Below, one piece after another: positions 18,638 through 30,786 of a stretch of DNA of 64,000 bases (the stretch's first letter is position 1; each line of letters opens with the position of its first letter). The translations under genes and the position numbers were made by a program. The stretch is from NCBI RefSeq assembly GCF_022829365.1, contig NZ_JAKSYJ010000216.1, forward strand, positions 110,441 to 174,440, in the 5' to 3' direction. The notes under the pieces are model-generated. The model worked only from the letters and a program-made list of their open reading frames with translations, ran no database searches and was not told the DNA's origin. The stretch is from Methylobacterium sp. J-077. GTDB taxonomy: Bacteria; Pseudomonadota; Alphaproteobacteria; Rhizobiales; Beijerinckiaceae.

Positions 18638-18890
18638 CTCCAAGTTCAGCCGTCGATATGCGACGGATAGACCATCTTCAGGCGGAGATAGTTACGACGT
18701 CTGAATTGCACAGGCGATAGCGATTGTCCTCGGCCCTATCGCGCAAGTTCTGATTTCGTCGTGCACGAAGCGGGCGCGCCGTTGCGGCAGTGTCGGGCGT
18801 CCCGTCTCCGGGATCGGCACACGAAAAGGATCCGCACGGCGGACCGTTACGGTGTCACAGACAGGTTTTCGAAGAGGTTTTTGAAGATCT

Positions 18891-18966
<76 letters not shown>

Positions 18967-19033
18967 GATCGCATCTGCGATCCGCCCCGGCGGCCACCAA
19001 GTCCGTCCGGGGTGGCGGGCTGATACCAACGCA

Positions 19034-19068
19034 TCCGGGGGCTGTCCACCCCCGGAGGCGGGTTTTTT
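19034..19068. terminator. Putative terminator hairpin downstream of leuA
   Basis: An 8-bp stem TCCGGGGG / CCCCCGGA with a 7-base loop (19034-19056) lies just past the leuA stop. A TTTTTT run at 19063-19068 is on the plus-strand side, so the U tract would serve plus-strand transcription. For leuA the hairpin is preceded by an A run and followed by only a weak T stretch. Confidence 0.5.
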
Positions 19069-19069
19069 G

Positions 19070-20635
19070 CTATTCCGCCGCCGCGTGCTGTGCATGAACC
19101 CGCACGGCGTGGGCCGCGAGCTTGTTCAGCGCCGAGAGATACGCCTTGGCGGAGGCCACCAGCGTGTCCGGGTCGGCGCCGCGGGCGGTGACGCTGCGCT
19201 CGCCGTCGCGCAGGCGCACCGAGACCTCGGCCTGGGCGTCCGTACCGCCGGAGACGGCCTGGACCTGGTACAGCTCCAGTTCGGCCTTGTGCGGCACCAG
19301 GGCGGTGATGGCGTTGAACACGGCGTCCACCGGCCCGTTGCCGTCCGCCTCCTCGATCCGCGTGCCGGTCTCGTCGGCGATGCGCAGGGTCGCACGCTGC
19401 GGCCCGCGGGTGCCGGCGATCACCGAGAGCGAGACCAGCCGGATGCGGTCGTGCGCCGTGGCGAGGTTCTCGTCGACCAGCGCCTCGATATCCTCGTCGT
19501 AGACGTGCTTCTTGCGGTCGGCGAGCGCCTTGAACCGCTCGAACGCGTCCTGGAACTGGTTGTCGGACAGGTGCAGGCCGAGGTCGTCGAGCTTGGAGCG
19601 GAAGGCCGCCCGGCCGGAGTGCTTGCCCATCACCAGCGAGGTCTTGGTCAGGCCGACCGAGGCCGGCGTCATGATCTCGTAGGTCTCGGCGTTCTTGAGC
19701 ATGCCGTCCTGGTGGATGCCGCTCTCGTGCGCGAAGGCGTTGCGGCCGACGATCGCCTTGTTGAACTGCACCGGGAAGTTGGTGGCGTGGCTCACCAGCT
19801 TCGAGGCGCGGGTCAGCAGGGTCGATTCGATGCCGGTCTCGTAGGGCAGCACGTCAGCGCGGGTGCGCAGGGCCATGACGATTTCCTCGAGCGCGGCGTT
19901 GCCGGCCCGCTCGCCGATCCCATTGATCGTGCATTCGACCTGCCGGGCGCCGCCCTCGATGCCCGCCAGCGAGTTGGCGATCGCGAGGCCCAGATCGTTG
20001 TGGCAATGGACGGAAAAAATCGCCTGGTCAGCGTTCGGAACCCGCTCGCGCACGGACGCGAACATGTCGCGGTACTCGGCGGGCGTCGCGTAGCCCACCG
20101 TGTCGGGCAGGTTGATCGTCGTGGCGCCGGCCTTGATCGCGGCCTCGACGCAGCGGCACAGGTAATCGATCGGCGTGCGGGTCGCGTCCATGGCCGACCA
20201 TTCCACGTCCTCGACGAGGTCGCGGGCCTGGGCCACGGTCTTCAGGATGATCTCCAGGACCTCGTCCTGGGTCTTGCGCATCTGATGCGCGAGATGGATC
20301 GGCGAGGTCGACACGAAGGTGTGGATCCGCCCGCGCTGGGCGTGCCGCACCGCCTCGCCGGCGCGCGCGATGTCGGCGGGGATCGCGCGGGCGAGGCCCG
20401 CGATGGTGGCGCGCTTGGTGCGCCTTGCGATCTCCGACACGGCCTCAAAATCGCCGATCGAGGCGATCGGGAAGCCGGCCTCGATGACGTCGACGCCCAT
20501 CGTGTCGAGGAGCTCGGCGACCGCGAGCTTCTCGTCGTGGGTCATGGTGGCGCCGGGGCATTGCTCGCCGTCGCGCAAGGTGGTGTCGAAGATGACGATG
20601 CGTTCGCGGGCAGCGGTGCTGGTGGTCGTGGTCAT
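19070..20635 (-). CDS. leuA: 2-isopropylmalate synthase
   Basis: 521 aa. It condenses acetyl-CoA with 2-ketoisovalerate, the first committed step of leucine synthesis. The TIM barrel begins IVIFDTTLRDGEQCPGATM with the metal-binding Asp, has HCHNDLGLA with the metal-binding His pair, and GKHSGRAAFRSKL near its end. The C-terminal about 130 residues form the LeuA allosteric domain for leucine feedback. ATG at 20635 follows AGGG. It is divergent from leuB and preceded by a leader peptide plus two alternative hairpins, which indicates attenuation by leucyl-tRNA supply. Confidence 0.97.
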   Translation of the reverse strand: MTTTTSTAARERIVIFDTTLRDGEQCPGATMTHDEKLAVAELLDTMGVDVIEAGFPIASIGDFEAVSEIARRTKRATIAGLARAIPADIARAGEAVRHAQRGRIHTFVSTSPIHLAHQMRKTQDEVLEIILKTVAQARDLVEDVEWSAMDATRTPIDYLCRCVEAAIKAGATTINLPDTVGYATPAEYRDMFASVRERVPNADQAIFSVHCHNDLGLAIANSLAGIEGGARQVECTINGIGERAGNAALEEIVMALRTRADVLPYETGIESTLLTRASKLVSHATNFPVQFNKAIVGRNAFAHESGIHQDGMLKNAETYEIMTPASVGLTKTSLVMGKHSGRAAFRSKLDDLGLHLSDNQFQDAFERFKALADRKKHVYDEDIEALVDENLATAHDRIRLVSLSVIAGTRGPQRATLRIADETGTRIEEADGNGPVDAVFNAITALVPHKAELELYQVQAVSGGTDAQAEVSVRLRDGERSVTARGADPDTLVASAKAYLSALNKLAAHAVRVHAQHAAAE

Positions 20636-20693
20636 GGCGTTACCCTGTCGCGGGCCGCCCGGCGGAAGGCTCGGGGCGGCGGGGTGCCCAAAA

Positions 20694-20726
20694 GGGGCTC
20701 GAAGTTCGCGAGTTCCGACAATCCCC
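20694..20726 (-). terminator. Putative attenuator terminator of leuA
   Basis: In the leuA transcript GGGG (20726-20723) can pair with CCCC (20697-20694) around an inner CGGA/TTCG stem, and the hairpin is followed directly by UUUU (20693-20690). The GGGG segment is also the 3' arm of the upstream hairpin at 20723-20765, so the two structures exclude each other. This is the arrangement expected of a transcription attenuator. Confidence 0.55.
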
Positions 20727-20765
20727 TGAAGGCCCAGGCGCGCGCGCCCGGACGGCCCTCAGGGG
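20723..20765 (-). promoter_or_regulatory. Putative antiterminator hairpin in the leuA leader
   Basis: The transcript reads CCCCTGA-GGGCC, a GC-rich centre, then GGCC-T-TCAGGGG, giving a 7-bp outer stem (CCCCTGA/TCAGGGG) and an inner GGCC/GGCC stem. The stop codon TGA of the leader peptide lies inside the 5' arm, so a ribosome finishing the peptide would block this hairpin and free GGGG for the terminator. A ribosome stalled at the leucine codons would let it form. Confidence 0.55.
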
Positions 20766-20869
20766 CGGGTAAGCAGAAGCGGAAGACGAAGCCCGGTATG
20801 GCGCGCACGCGACCGCAGCGCCGGCGCAGCGGCGTGGGCGGTCTCGGTCGCTGAGCCGGCTCTGGCCAA
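20759..20869 (-). CDS. leuL: leu operon leader peptide
   Basis: A 36-codon frame ending GLRLPLLLTRP-stop, about 125 bases upstream of leuA. Five of the last ten residues are leucine, encoded CTT, CTT, CTT, CTG, CTT; CTT is uncommon in neighbouring genes, where CTG and CTC dominate. A TTG start at 20869 has GGAG nine bases upstream; the exact start is uncertain. The stop codon sits in the 5' arm of a strong hairpin. Position, leucine-codon run and alternative hairpins together fit a ribosome-mediated attenuation leader. Confidence 0.6.
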   Translation of the reverse strand: MARAGSATETAHAAAPALRSRARHTGLRLPLLLTRP

Positions 20870-21045
20870 GGCTCGTCTCTCCCGGGTGAGGCGCGAACGG
20901 CGTGACGCAGCACCCGCGCGGTGCGCGGCAGAGGTAGCGCCCGCATCGCGGAAACACAAGGGCGGTCTCGGGCCGCCGCCTTGCCAAGCGCGGCCCGCCC
21001 TCGATAAAGCCCGCGGCACGTCGAGAGAGAACCCGCGAGACCGCC

Positions 21046-22155
21046 ATGGCCAGCTACAAGCTCCTGCTCCTGCCCGGCGACGGGATCGGCCCGGAGGTCG
21101 CGGGCGGCATGCAGGTTGTCCTGGACGCCCTGAAGGAGACCGGGCTCGCCACGTTCGAGACCGAGACCGACTTGGTCGGCGGCTGCGCCCTCGACGCTCA
21201 TGGCAGCCCGCTCTCGGACGAGACCCTGGCGCGCGCCCGGGGCGCCGACGCGATCCTGCTCGGCGCGGTGGGCGGCCCGAAATGGGCCGGCGTCGCCTAC
21301 GAGAACCGCCCGGAGGCCGGCTTGCTGCGCCTGCGCAAGGAACTGGAGCTGTTTGCCAACCTGCGGCCGGCGATCTGCTACCCGGCTTTGGCCGACGCCT
21401 CCGCGCTCAAGCGTGAGCTGGTCGAGGGCCTCGACATCATGATCGTCCGCGAGCTGACCGGCGGCGTCTATTTCGGCGAGCCCAAGGAGATCACCACCCT
21501 GCCGGACGGCTCGAAGCGGGCGGTGGATACCCAGGTCTATACCACCGGCGAGATCGAGCGGATCGCCCATGTCGCCTTCGATCTGGCGGGCAAGCGCTCG
21601 GGCCGGGTTGCCTCGGCCGAGAAGCACAACGTGATGAAATCCGGCGTCCTGTGGAAGGAGGTCGTCACCAAGGTCCATGCCGAGCACTACGCGAACATCG
21701 CGCTGGAGCACGTGCTCGCGGACAATTGCGCCATGCAGCTGGTTCGCCGGCCGAAGCAGTTCGACGTGCTGGTGACCGACAACCTGTTCGGCGACGTCCT
21801 GTCCGACCTCGCCGCGATGCTCACCGGTTCGCTCGGCATGCTGCCCTCGGCCTCGCTCGGCGCGGTCGATGCCAGCGGCGTGCGCCGGGCGCTCTATGAG
21901 CCCTGCCACGGCTCGGCCCCGGACATCGCCGGCCAGGACAAGGCGAACCCGATCGCCATGATCGGCTCGCTGACCATGTGCCTGCGCTACTCGTTCGGCC
22001 TCGGCGAGGCCGCGGACGCGCTCGACGGCGCCGTCATGGATGCGCTGGCCAGTGGCGCCCGCACCGCCGACATCGCCGGCGCCGGCACCAGCACGATCGG
22101 CACCCGCGCCATGGCGAACGCGGTGGCCGACGCCCTGCGTGCCCGCGTCGGCTGA
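21046..22155 (+). CDS. leuB: 3-isopropylmalate dehydrogenase
   Basis: 369 aa. NAD-dependent oxidative decarboxylation of 3-isopropylmalate, the third step of leucine synthesis. The fold starts LLLPGDGIGPEV, contains the substrate-binding LRLRKELELFANLRPA, IMIVRELTGGVYFGEP, AEKHNVMKSGVLWKEV, the metal-binding Asp region DNLFGDVLSDLAAML and the NAD-site segment EPCHGSAPDIAGQDKANP. Length is typical. ATG at 21046 lies 410 bp from the divergent leuA start; leuC and leuD are not in the window. Confidence 0.97.
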   Translation: MASYKLLLLPGDGIGPEVAGGMQVVLDALKETGLATFETETDLVGGCALDAHGSPLSDETLARARGADAILLGAVGGPKWAGVAYENRPEAGLLRLRKELELFANLRPAICYPALADASALKRELVEGLDIMIVRELTGGVYFGEPKEITTLPDGSKRAVDTQVYTTGEIERIAHVAFDLAGKRSGRVASAEKHNVMKSGVLWKEVVTKVHAEHYANIALEHVLADNCAMQLVRRPKQFDVLVTDNLFGDVLSDLAAMLTGSLGMLPSASLGAVDASGVRRALYEPCHGSAPDIAGQDKANPIAMIGSLTMCLRYSFGLGEAADALDGAVMDALASGARTADIAGAGTSTIGTRAMANAVADALRARVG

Positions 22156-22241
22156 GGATCCGGCACCGCCCGCGTGTTAGACGCATGGCGGACGGGCGCG
22201 GCCTTCGCTATGACCCGCGCACTGACAGGATCGGGAGCGTC

Positions 22242-23024
22242 ATGAAGGCCGGGGACGGGGCGACGGAGCGCGAGAGCGCGGATTTCGGCTTCGAGCGCGT
22301 GTCGCTCGACGAGAAGCAGGGGCGCGTCGACAGCGTCTTCCACTCGGTCGCCCGCCGCTACGACGTCATGAACGACCTGATGTCGGCGGGCCTGCACCGG
22401 GCCTGGAAGGCGCAGCTGGTCTCGATGCTGCGCCCGCCGCAGGGCCGGCCGTTCGCGCATCTCGACGTGGCCGGCGGCACCGGCGACGTGGCGTTCCGAG
22501 TGCTCGCCGCCGGCGGCCCGAAGACCCGGGTCACCGTGCTCGACATCAACGAATCGATGCTGCGCGTCGGCGCCGAGCGGGCGAAGGACAAGGTCGAGGG
22601 CGCCGGCGACCGGATCGCCTTCGTGACCGGCAACGCCGAGAGCCTGCCCCTGCCGGACGCCGCCTTCGACGCCTACACGATCGCGTTCGGCATCCGGAAC
22701 GTGCCGCGGATCGAGACGGCGCTCTCGGAGGCGCGCCGGGTACTGAAGCCGGGCGGCCGGTTCCTGTGCCTCGAATTCTCCGCCGTCGACATCCCGCTGC
22801 TCGACCGGATCTACGACGCCTATTCCTTCCACGTGATCCCGCGGATCGGCGCCCGGGTGGCTGGCGACGCCGAATCCTACCGCTACCTCGTCGAGTCGAT
22901 CCGGAAATTCCCGACCCGGGGGGCGTTCAGCGGCATGATCGAGCGCGCCGGCTTCCGCCACGTCACCGACCGGCCGCTCTCGGGCGGGATCGTGGCGATC
23001 CATTCCGGCTGGAAGGTCTCCTGA
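22242..23024 (+). CDS. ubiE: Ubiquinone biosynthesis C-methyltransferase UbiE
   Basis: 260 aa SAM-dependent methyltransferase acting on the demethoxy-ubiquinol (or demethylmenaquinol) ring. Motif I is HLDVAGGTGDVAF; the UbiE/COQ5 signatures YDVMNDLMSAGLHRAWK and RIGARVAGDAESYRYLVESI are present, and the protein ends in the usual GIVAIHSGWK. The ATG at 22242 has GGGAG five bases upstream. It lies directly ahead of ubiB, the common alphaproteobacterial ubiE-ubiB order. Confidence 0.95.
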   Translation: MKAGDGATERESADFGFERVSLDEKQGRVDSVFHSVARRYDVMNDLMSAGLHRAWKAQLVSMLRPPQGRPFAHLDVAGGTGDVAFRVLAAGGPKTRVTVLDINESMLRVGAERAKDKVEGAGDRIAFVTGNAESLPLPDAAFDAYTIAFGIRNVPRIETALSEARRVLKPGGRFLCLEFSAVDIPLLDRIYDAYSFHVIPRIGARVAGDAESYRYLVESIRKFPTRGAFSGMIERAGFRHVTDRPLSGGIVAIHSGWKVS

Positions 23025-23088
23025 TCTTGGCCCACGCGCACCACCGCCCTCCCCCCGCTGCGGGGGGCGGGACAGCCCCGGTGCATCC

Positions 23089-24651
23089 ATGATCGGCGCC
23101 GCGATCAACCTGTTCCGCGGCGCCCGGGTCGGCTTCGTCCTGGCCCGCGAGGGCGCGCTGGCCCTGGCCGATCCGTCGGAGCTGCCGGCCCACCTGCGCT
23201 TCGCCCTGAAGCTCGGGCGGACCCTGGAGCGGCGGGGGCTCGGCGACGGCGCTGCCGGCCTGTCCGCCGCCCTGACGCGGCTCGGGCCCTCCTACGTCAA
23301 GTTCGGCCAGTTCCTGGCGACGCGGCCCGACATCGTCGGCATGCGGGCGGCCTTCGATCTGGAGCGGCTGCAGGACCGGGTGCCGCCCTTCCCGCAGGAG
23401 ACCGCCCTGAAGGTGGTCGAGACCGCGCTCGGCAAGCCGGTGCACACGCTGTTCGTGTCGTTCAGCGAGCCGATCGCCGCCGCCTCGATCGCGCAGGTCC
23501 ACAAGGCGGTCGTGCAGGATGCCGACGGAACGCAGCGCGCGCTCGCCGTGAAGGTCATGCGCCCCGGCGTGCGCGAACGGTTCATGCGCGATCTCGAAGT
23601 CATGCGCTTTATGGCCCGGGTGGTGCACGCGCTCTCGCCCCAGGCCGAGCGGCTGCGCCCGCGCGAGGTGGTGGAGATCCTTGCCCGCTCCGTGATGATG
23701 GAGATGGATTTCCGCCTGGAGGCGGCAGCCGCCTCGGAGATCGCCGAGAACACCAAGGACGATCTCGATTTCCGGGTGCCCAAGCCCGAATGGGAGCTGA
23801 CCGCCCGGGAGGTGCTGTCGGCCGAATGGATCGAGGGCGTACGCCTGCACAGCGCCGCCGAGCTCGCAGCCGCCGGCCACGACCCGCAGGCGATCGGGCG
23901 CACGGTGATCCAGAGCTTCCTGCGCCAGGCGATCCGCGACGGCTTCTTCCACGCCGACATGCACCAGGGGAACCTACTGGTCGACGCAGAGGGTCGGCTG
24001 GTCGCGGTCGATTTCGGCATCATGGGCCGGCTCGGCCTGAACGAGCGCCGGTTCCTCGCCGAGATCCTGCTGGGCTTCATCCTGCGCGACTATCGCCGGG
24101 TCGCGAAGGTGCATTTCGAGGCCGGCTACGTGCCGGCGCACCATTCCGTCGAGGACTTCGCGCAGGCGATCCGGGCGATCGGCGAGCCGATCCACCAGCG
24201 CCGGGCCGACGAGATTTCGATGGCCAAGGTGCTGACCCTGCTGTTCGACATCACCGCCCTGTTCGACATGAGCACGCGGACCGAGCTGGTGATGCTGCAG
24301 AAGACCATGGTGGTGGTCGAGGGCGTGGCCCGCTCCCTCGATCCGCGCCTCGACATGTGGACCACCGCCGAGCCGGTGGTGCGCAGCTGGATCACCAAGA
24401 ATGCCGGCCCGCTCGGGCGCGCCCAGAGCGGATTCGAGGCCCTGCGGGTGCTGTCCGACGTGGTCGGCGACATCCCCGATCTCGCGACCCGGCTCAAGCG
24501 CGTGCTGGTCCGCCTCGACGAGGCCGGGACGGGCGACGCGCGGCGGCTGGAACACTTCGCGCGCAGCGAGGGCCGGCGCGCGATCTGGTCGACCCTCGCC
24601 CTCTGGGGCATCGCCGTCGGGGCGCTGGTGATGGCGTTCCGGGGCCTGTGA
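23089..24651 (+). CDS. ubiB: Ubiquinone biosynthesis kinase-like protein UbiB
   Basis: 520 aa member of the ABC1/ADCK atypical kinase family needed for ubiquinone synthesis. Visible are the family KxGQ-type motif (SYVKFGQFLATRPD), the Ala-rich loop ASIAQVHKA, the lysine strand ALAVKVMRPGV, EMDFRLEAAAASEI, and the catalytic-like region HADMHQGNLLV followed by VAVDFGIMGRL. The C terminus carries a hydrophobic segment (LALWGIAVGALVMAF) that should anchor it to the inner membrane. It follows ubiE by 64 bp. Confidence 0.95.
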   Translation: MIGAAINLFRGARVGFVLAREGALALADPSELPAHLRFALKLGRTLERRGLGDGAAGLSAALTRLGPSYVKFGQFLATRPDIVGMRAAFDLERLQDRVPPFPQETALKVVETALGKPVHTLFVSFSEPIAAASIAQVHKAVVQDADGTQRALAVKVMRPGVRERFMRDLEVMRFMARVVHALSPQAERLRPREVVEILARSVMMEMDFRLEAAAASEIAENTKDDLDFRVPKPEWELTAREVLSAEWIEGVRLHSAAELAAAGHDPQAIGRTVIQSFLRQAIRDGFFHADMHQGNLLVDAEGRLVAVDFGIMGRLGLNERRFLAEILLGFILRDYRRVAKVHFEAGYVPAHHSVEDFAQAIRAIGEPIHQRRADEISMAKVLTLLFDITALFDMSTRTELVMLQKTMVVVEGVARSLDPRLDMWTTAEPVVRSWITKNAGPLGRAQSGFEALRVLSDVVGDIPDLATRLKRVLVRLDEAGTGDARRLEHFARSEGRRAIWSTLALWGIAVGALVMAFRGL

Positions 24652-24676
24652 TCGTCGGAACGCGACCTCGTCTCGC

Positions 24677-27630
<2,954 letters not shown>

Positions 27631-27634
<4 letters not shown>

Positions 27635-28863
27635 GTCTCCACCAGCCCGGTGCTGGCGCCCGAGGCCTCGGAATCGGCCCGTCCATGCGGCAGGGCGAGG
27701 TATTCCCGCGAGCGCATCTCGATCAGGCGGGAGACCGTCCGGTCGAACTCGAACGCCTCCCGGCCGGTCTCGGCCACGTAGAGATCCTGCGCCTCGGCGT
27801 CGGCCGAGGCCACCAGTTTCACGTGCCGGTCGTAGAGGGTGTCCACCAAGGTGATGAAGCGTTTGGCCTCGTTGCGCTCGGCCTCTCCCAGGACCGGGAT
27901 CCCGTCGAGGATCACCGTGTGGAAGGCCCGCGCCAGGGCCATGTAGTCCGAGGCGCCGAGCGGCTTGCGGCACAGATCGTCGAAACCGAAACGGGCGACG
28001 CCGTTCGCCTCTTCGGGGATGTCCACGTCCCGGCCATGGACCTGCATGGTGGCCGGGCGTCCCTTGGCCTTGCCGGTGAGCCCCTTGAACGCGGCGTCCA
28101 GGGCCGCGCGGGCGGCCTCGTCCGCGGGGACATGGTAGACGGCCGCGCCGCCGAGCTTCTCCAGGCGGAAATCGGTGCGCGAATCGAGGCGTACCACCTC
28201 GACCTGCTCCTTCAAGGTTGCGACGAACGGCAGGAACAGCGCCCGGTTGAGGCCGCCTTCGTAGAGTCGGTCGGGCTCGACGTTGGACGTCGCCACCACG
28301 GTGACGCCGCGGCGGAACAGGTGGCCGAACAGGCGCCCGAGGATCATCGCGTCGGCGATGTCGGTCACCGTGAACTCGTCAAAGCACAGCAGGGTCGCCT
28401 CGTCGGCGAGCTGGTCGGCAACCGGTCCGATCGGGTCGTCGCCCTTCACGGTGCCGGCCTTCAGGGCCTGCCTGTAGGCATGGATGCGCTCGTGCGCGTC
28501 CGCGAGGAACCCGTGGAAGTGGACCCGCCGCTTCGGTCCCGGCGCGGCGTCGTGGAACAGGTCCATCAGCATGGTCTTGCCGCGCCCGACCGAGCCCCAG
28601 ATGTAAAGCCCCTTGGGCGCCTCGGCCTCGTCCTTGCGCCGGAACAGCCAGCCGAGCGCGCTGGTCTTACTGGCGCGCTTGCGCCGACCGAGGTCTTGGA
28701 GCAGCCAGTCGAGGGCGCGTACCAACTGCGCCTGAGCCGGATCACGCTCGATCGCGCCGGTGGCGACCAGGGCCTCGTAGCGCTCATGGACCGGGCCGGG
28801 CGACACGGCGCCGGCCCGCGCCTCCGCCGACGGCGCGTGTTGCTTCCCGGATTGCTCGCTCAC
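27631..28863 (-). CDS. zapE: Cell division protein ZapE (AFG1-like ATPase)
   Basis: 410 aa P-loop ATPase of the AFG1/ZapE family. Walker A is WGSVGRGKTMLMD and Walker B is LLCFDEFTVTDIADA; GVTVVATSNVEPDRLY is the sensor-1 strand. In E. coli the homologue helps FtsZ ring constriction; mitochondrial AFG1 acts in respiratory-complex quality control. The GTG at 28863 with AGGGGA about nine bases upstream is chosen; the frame extends to 28959 without support. Its stop overlaps the start of the hybrid kinase gene. Confidence 0.93.
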
Positions 28864-29055
28864 GCCGCCGGTCCCCTGCAGCTCCGCATGGCGCCGGACC
28901 GGCACCCCCCGCGCCCGGTCGACCGTTCCCGACCCGAGCCGCATCCCTGTGCCGCTCAAGATCGCCGCGAATCAAGCCCAACCCGGAACACGCCCCGGTG
29001 ACTCGTTCCATGGGACGGGAGCATGGCAGCACCCCTACGGACGACCTCAGTCAAA

Positions 29056-29071
29056 TTGCTGCATTGCACAA
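29056..29071. promoter_or_regulatory. TGC-rich palindromic motif upstream of the GNAT gene
   Basis: TTGCTGCATTGCACAA, an imperfect palindrome about 90 bases before the acetyltransferase ATG. It resembles the CTGC-N3-GCA type sites bound by PhaR regulators of polyhydroxyalkanoate metabolism in alphaproteobacteria. The match is by eye only. Confidence 0.3.
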
Positions 29072-29160
29072 CGCGGATCGGGATGCGAAATCAACCCTAT
29101 CTTTCGGGAGGAGCGTCCGGACCAACCTGCGTGACAACGCGCAAAGACCGGAGTTCCATC

Positions 29161-29754
29161 ATGGCCGTACGACACCTCGCCGTGTCGGCCCACACGGTCC
29201 GGCGCCTGTGGCCGGCCGACCGCAACGCCGTCCTCGACTACTTCCTCCGCCTCGATCCGGAGGCCCGGGCGAATCGCTTCATGGGCAATGTCAGCGCGGC
29301 TGGCGTGCGGGCCTATGCCGCGCAAGCCCTGACGGCCGAGGGCGTGATGTACGGCGCCTTCGTGGACGGGGAACTGCGCGGGCTGGCCGAATTGCGGCCG
29401 ATGGGGCCCGGGGCGTCGCCCTATGGGCTCGGTCCGCGTGCCGAGGCGGCCTTCGCGGTCGAGCGCGCCTTCCGCCGCCACGGCATCGGCGCATCCCTGT
29501 TCACCCGGATCGCCCGCGCGGCGCGCCACCGGGGCGTGGTCGACCTGCACGTGCGCTGCCTGTCCGGCAACGGGCCGATGCTGCGGCTGGCGGCCAAGCA
29601 CGGGGCGGCGCTGCAGCGCGCGGGCATCGAGACCGAGGGCGCGCTCCATCTCGCCCGGCCGACGCCGTTCTCGCTCTGGCACGAGAGCATTGCTGAGGCG
29701 TTCGATTTCACCCTGGCCGTAACGTTTCCAAACCGCGAGCGGGCAACCGCCTGA
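29161..29754 (+). CDS. GNAT family N-acetyltransferase
   Basis: 197 aa. Conserved GNAT strands and the acetyl-CoA pyrophosphate-binding region are recognisable (AVERAFRRHGIGASLFTRIARAARHRG), preceded by GELRGLAELRPM. The N terminus (RLWPADRNAVLDYFLRLDPEARANRFMG) is the form often seen in alphaproteobacterial GNATs fused to or working with CoA ligases. ATG at 29161 has GGAG upstream. A TGC-rich palindrome lies in its upstream region. Convergent with comF. Acceptor substrate unknown. Confidence 0.85.
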   Translation: MAVRHLAVSAHTVRRLWPADRNAVLDYFLRLDPEARANRFMGNVSAAGVRAYAAQALTAEGVMYGAFVDGELRGLAELRPMGPGASPYGLGPRAEAAFAVERAFRRHGIGASLFTRIARAARHRGVVDLHVRCLSGNGPMLRLAAKHGAALQRAGIETEGALHLARPTPFSLWHESIAEAFDFTLAVTFPNRERATA

Positions 29755-29760
29755 ATCGCC

Positions 29761-30522
29761 TCACCCGGCGGCGGTATCGACCAACGCGAAGGTCAGCAGG
29801 TCGACCGACGCCGCCCCGCCGCGCAGGAGCGCCCGGGAGGCCGCATTGCCGGTGGCGCCGGTGGTCGTGACGTCGTCGATCAGCAGGACCCGCCGGCCGC
29901 GGATCTGGTGCGCCTGCGCGGCTGCCACGCGGAACGCCCCGCTAAGGTTCTCGGCTCGCGCCGCCCGCCTCAGGCCGACCTGCGAGCGGGTCGCCCGGAC
30001 CCGGACCAGTGCAGAGGGCTCGAACGGCAACCCGGCGCCCCGGGCGATCTCTCGGCCGAGCAAAGCGGCCTGGTTGAAGCGGCGGCGCCAGAGCCGCCAG
30101 CGGTGCAGCGGGACCGGGACGACGCAGTCCGCCTCGGCAATCAGCCCCCGGCCGCTCGCCGCCATCATCCGGCCCATCGCCCCCGACAGGTCGAGGCGAT
30201 CCTCGTATTTCAGCCGGTGGACCAGGCGACGGGCGACCTCATCGTAGAGGGCGACGGCCCGGGCGCGTCCGAAGACCGGCGGCTCGGCGATGGCGCGGGG
30301 CGAGAGCAGCGGCCCGACGCCGAGATCGACCGCGAACGGTGTGCCGAACCGCTGGCACAGGGGTTCCTCGATCAGGCGCAGGCCGGTCCAGCAGGATGGG
30401 CACAGGGCGCCGGGATCGGCAGTCGCACCGCCGCAGCCGGAGCAGGTCGGCGGGTAGATCAACGAAACGACCCCACGCGGCAAGCCGCGCAGGGTCGATG
30501 CGACGGCCTCGAACGCCGTCAT
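29761..30522 (-). CDS. comF: ComF family phosphoribosyltransferase-like protein
   Basis: 253 aa. An N-terminal double zinc finger (CSGCGGATADPGALCPSCW) is followed by a phosphoribosyltransferase fold with LKYEDRLDLSGAMG, DCVVPVPLHRWRLWRRRFNQA and the PRPP-binding loop VLLIDDVTTTGATGNA. ComF proteins are linked to DNA uptake during transformation, and GntX in E. coli to use of extracellular DNA. No other competence gene is nearby. Confidence 0.92.
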   Translation of the reverse strand: MTAFEAVASTLRGLPRGVVSLIYPPTCSGCGGATADPGALCPSCWTGLRLIEEPLCQRFGTPFAVDLGVGPLLSPRAIAEPPVFGRARAVALYDEVARRLVHRLKYEDRLDLSGAMGRMMAASGRGLIAEADCVVPVPLHRWRLWRRRFNQAALLGREIARGAGLPFEPSALVRVRATRSQVGLRRAARAENLSGAFRVAAAQAHQIRGRRVLLIDDVTTTGATGNAASRALLRGGAASVDLLTFALVDTAAG

Positions 30523-30540
30523 ACGGAAGAGAGTCCGGTT

Positions 30541-30786
30541 TTAGCGGGTCGAGACCGGGCCGGCGCCCTGCTGAACCGCCTGCTGGTCCATCTCCCGCGC
30601 CTTGGCATTCGCCCGGTGACGGCCGATCGCGCATCCGGCGGCAGCACCGACCAGACCGTGATGCCCGGCATAATGGCCGGCGATGCCGCCGACGATCGCG
30701 CCCTTGATGCAGCCCTTGGCCTCAGCGCCGCTCGCGGCAGTGAGAGCGGCGAGGGCCAATGCAGCTCCGACGAGCATGCGCTTCAT
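30541..30786 (-). CDS. Small secreted glycine-rich protein
   Basis: 81 aa from the ATG at 30786, which has GGAG and AGG upstream. Signal peptide MKRMLVGAALALAALTAASGAEA, then a Gly/Ala/His-rich segment (KGAIVGGIAGHYAGHHGLVGAAAGCAIG) like glycine-zipper proteins, and a charged tail. Such short glycine-zipper proteins sit in or at membranes. Same strand as comF but separate. Confidence 0.72.
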   Translation of the reverse strand: MKRMLVGAALALAALTAASGAEAKGCIKGAIVGGIAGHYAGHHGLVGAAAGCAIGRHRANAKAREMDQQAVQQGAGPVSTR

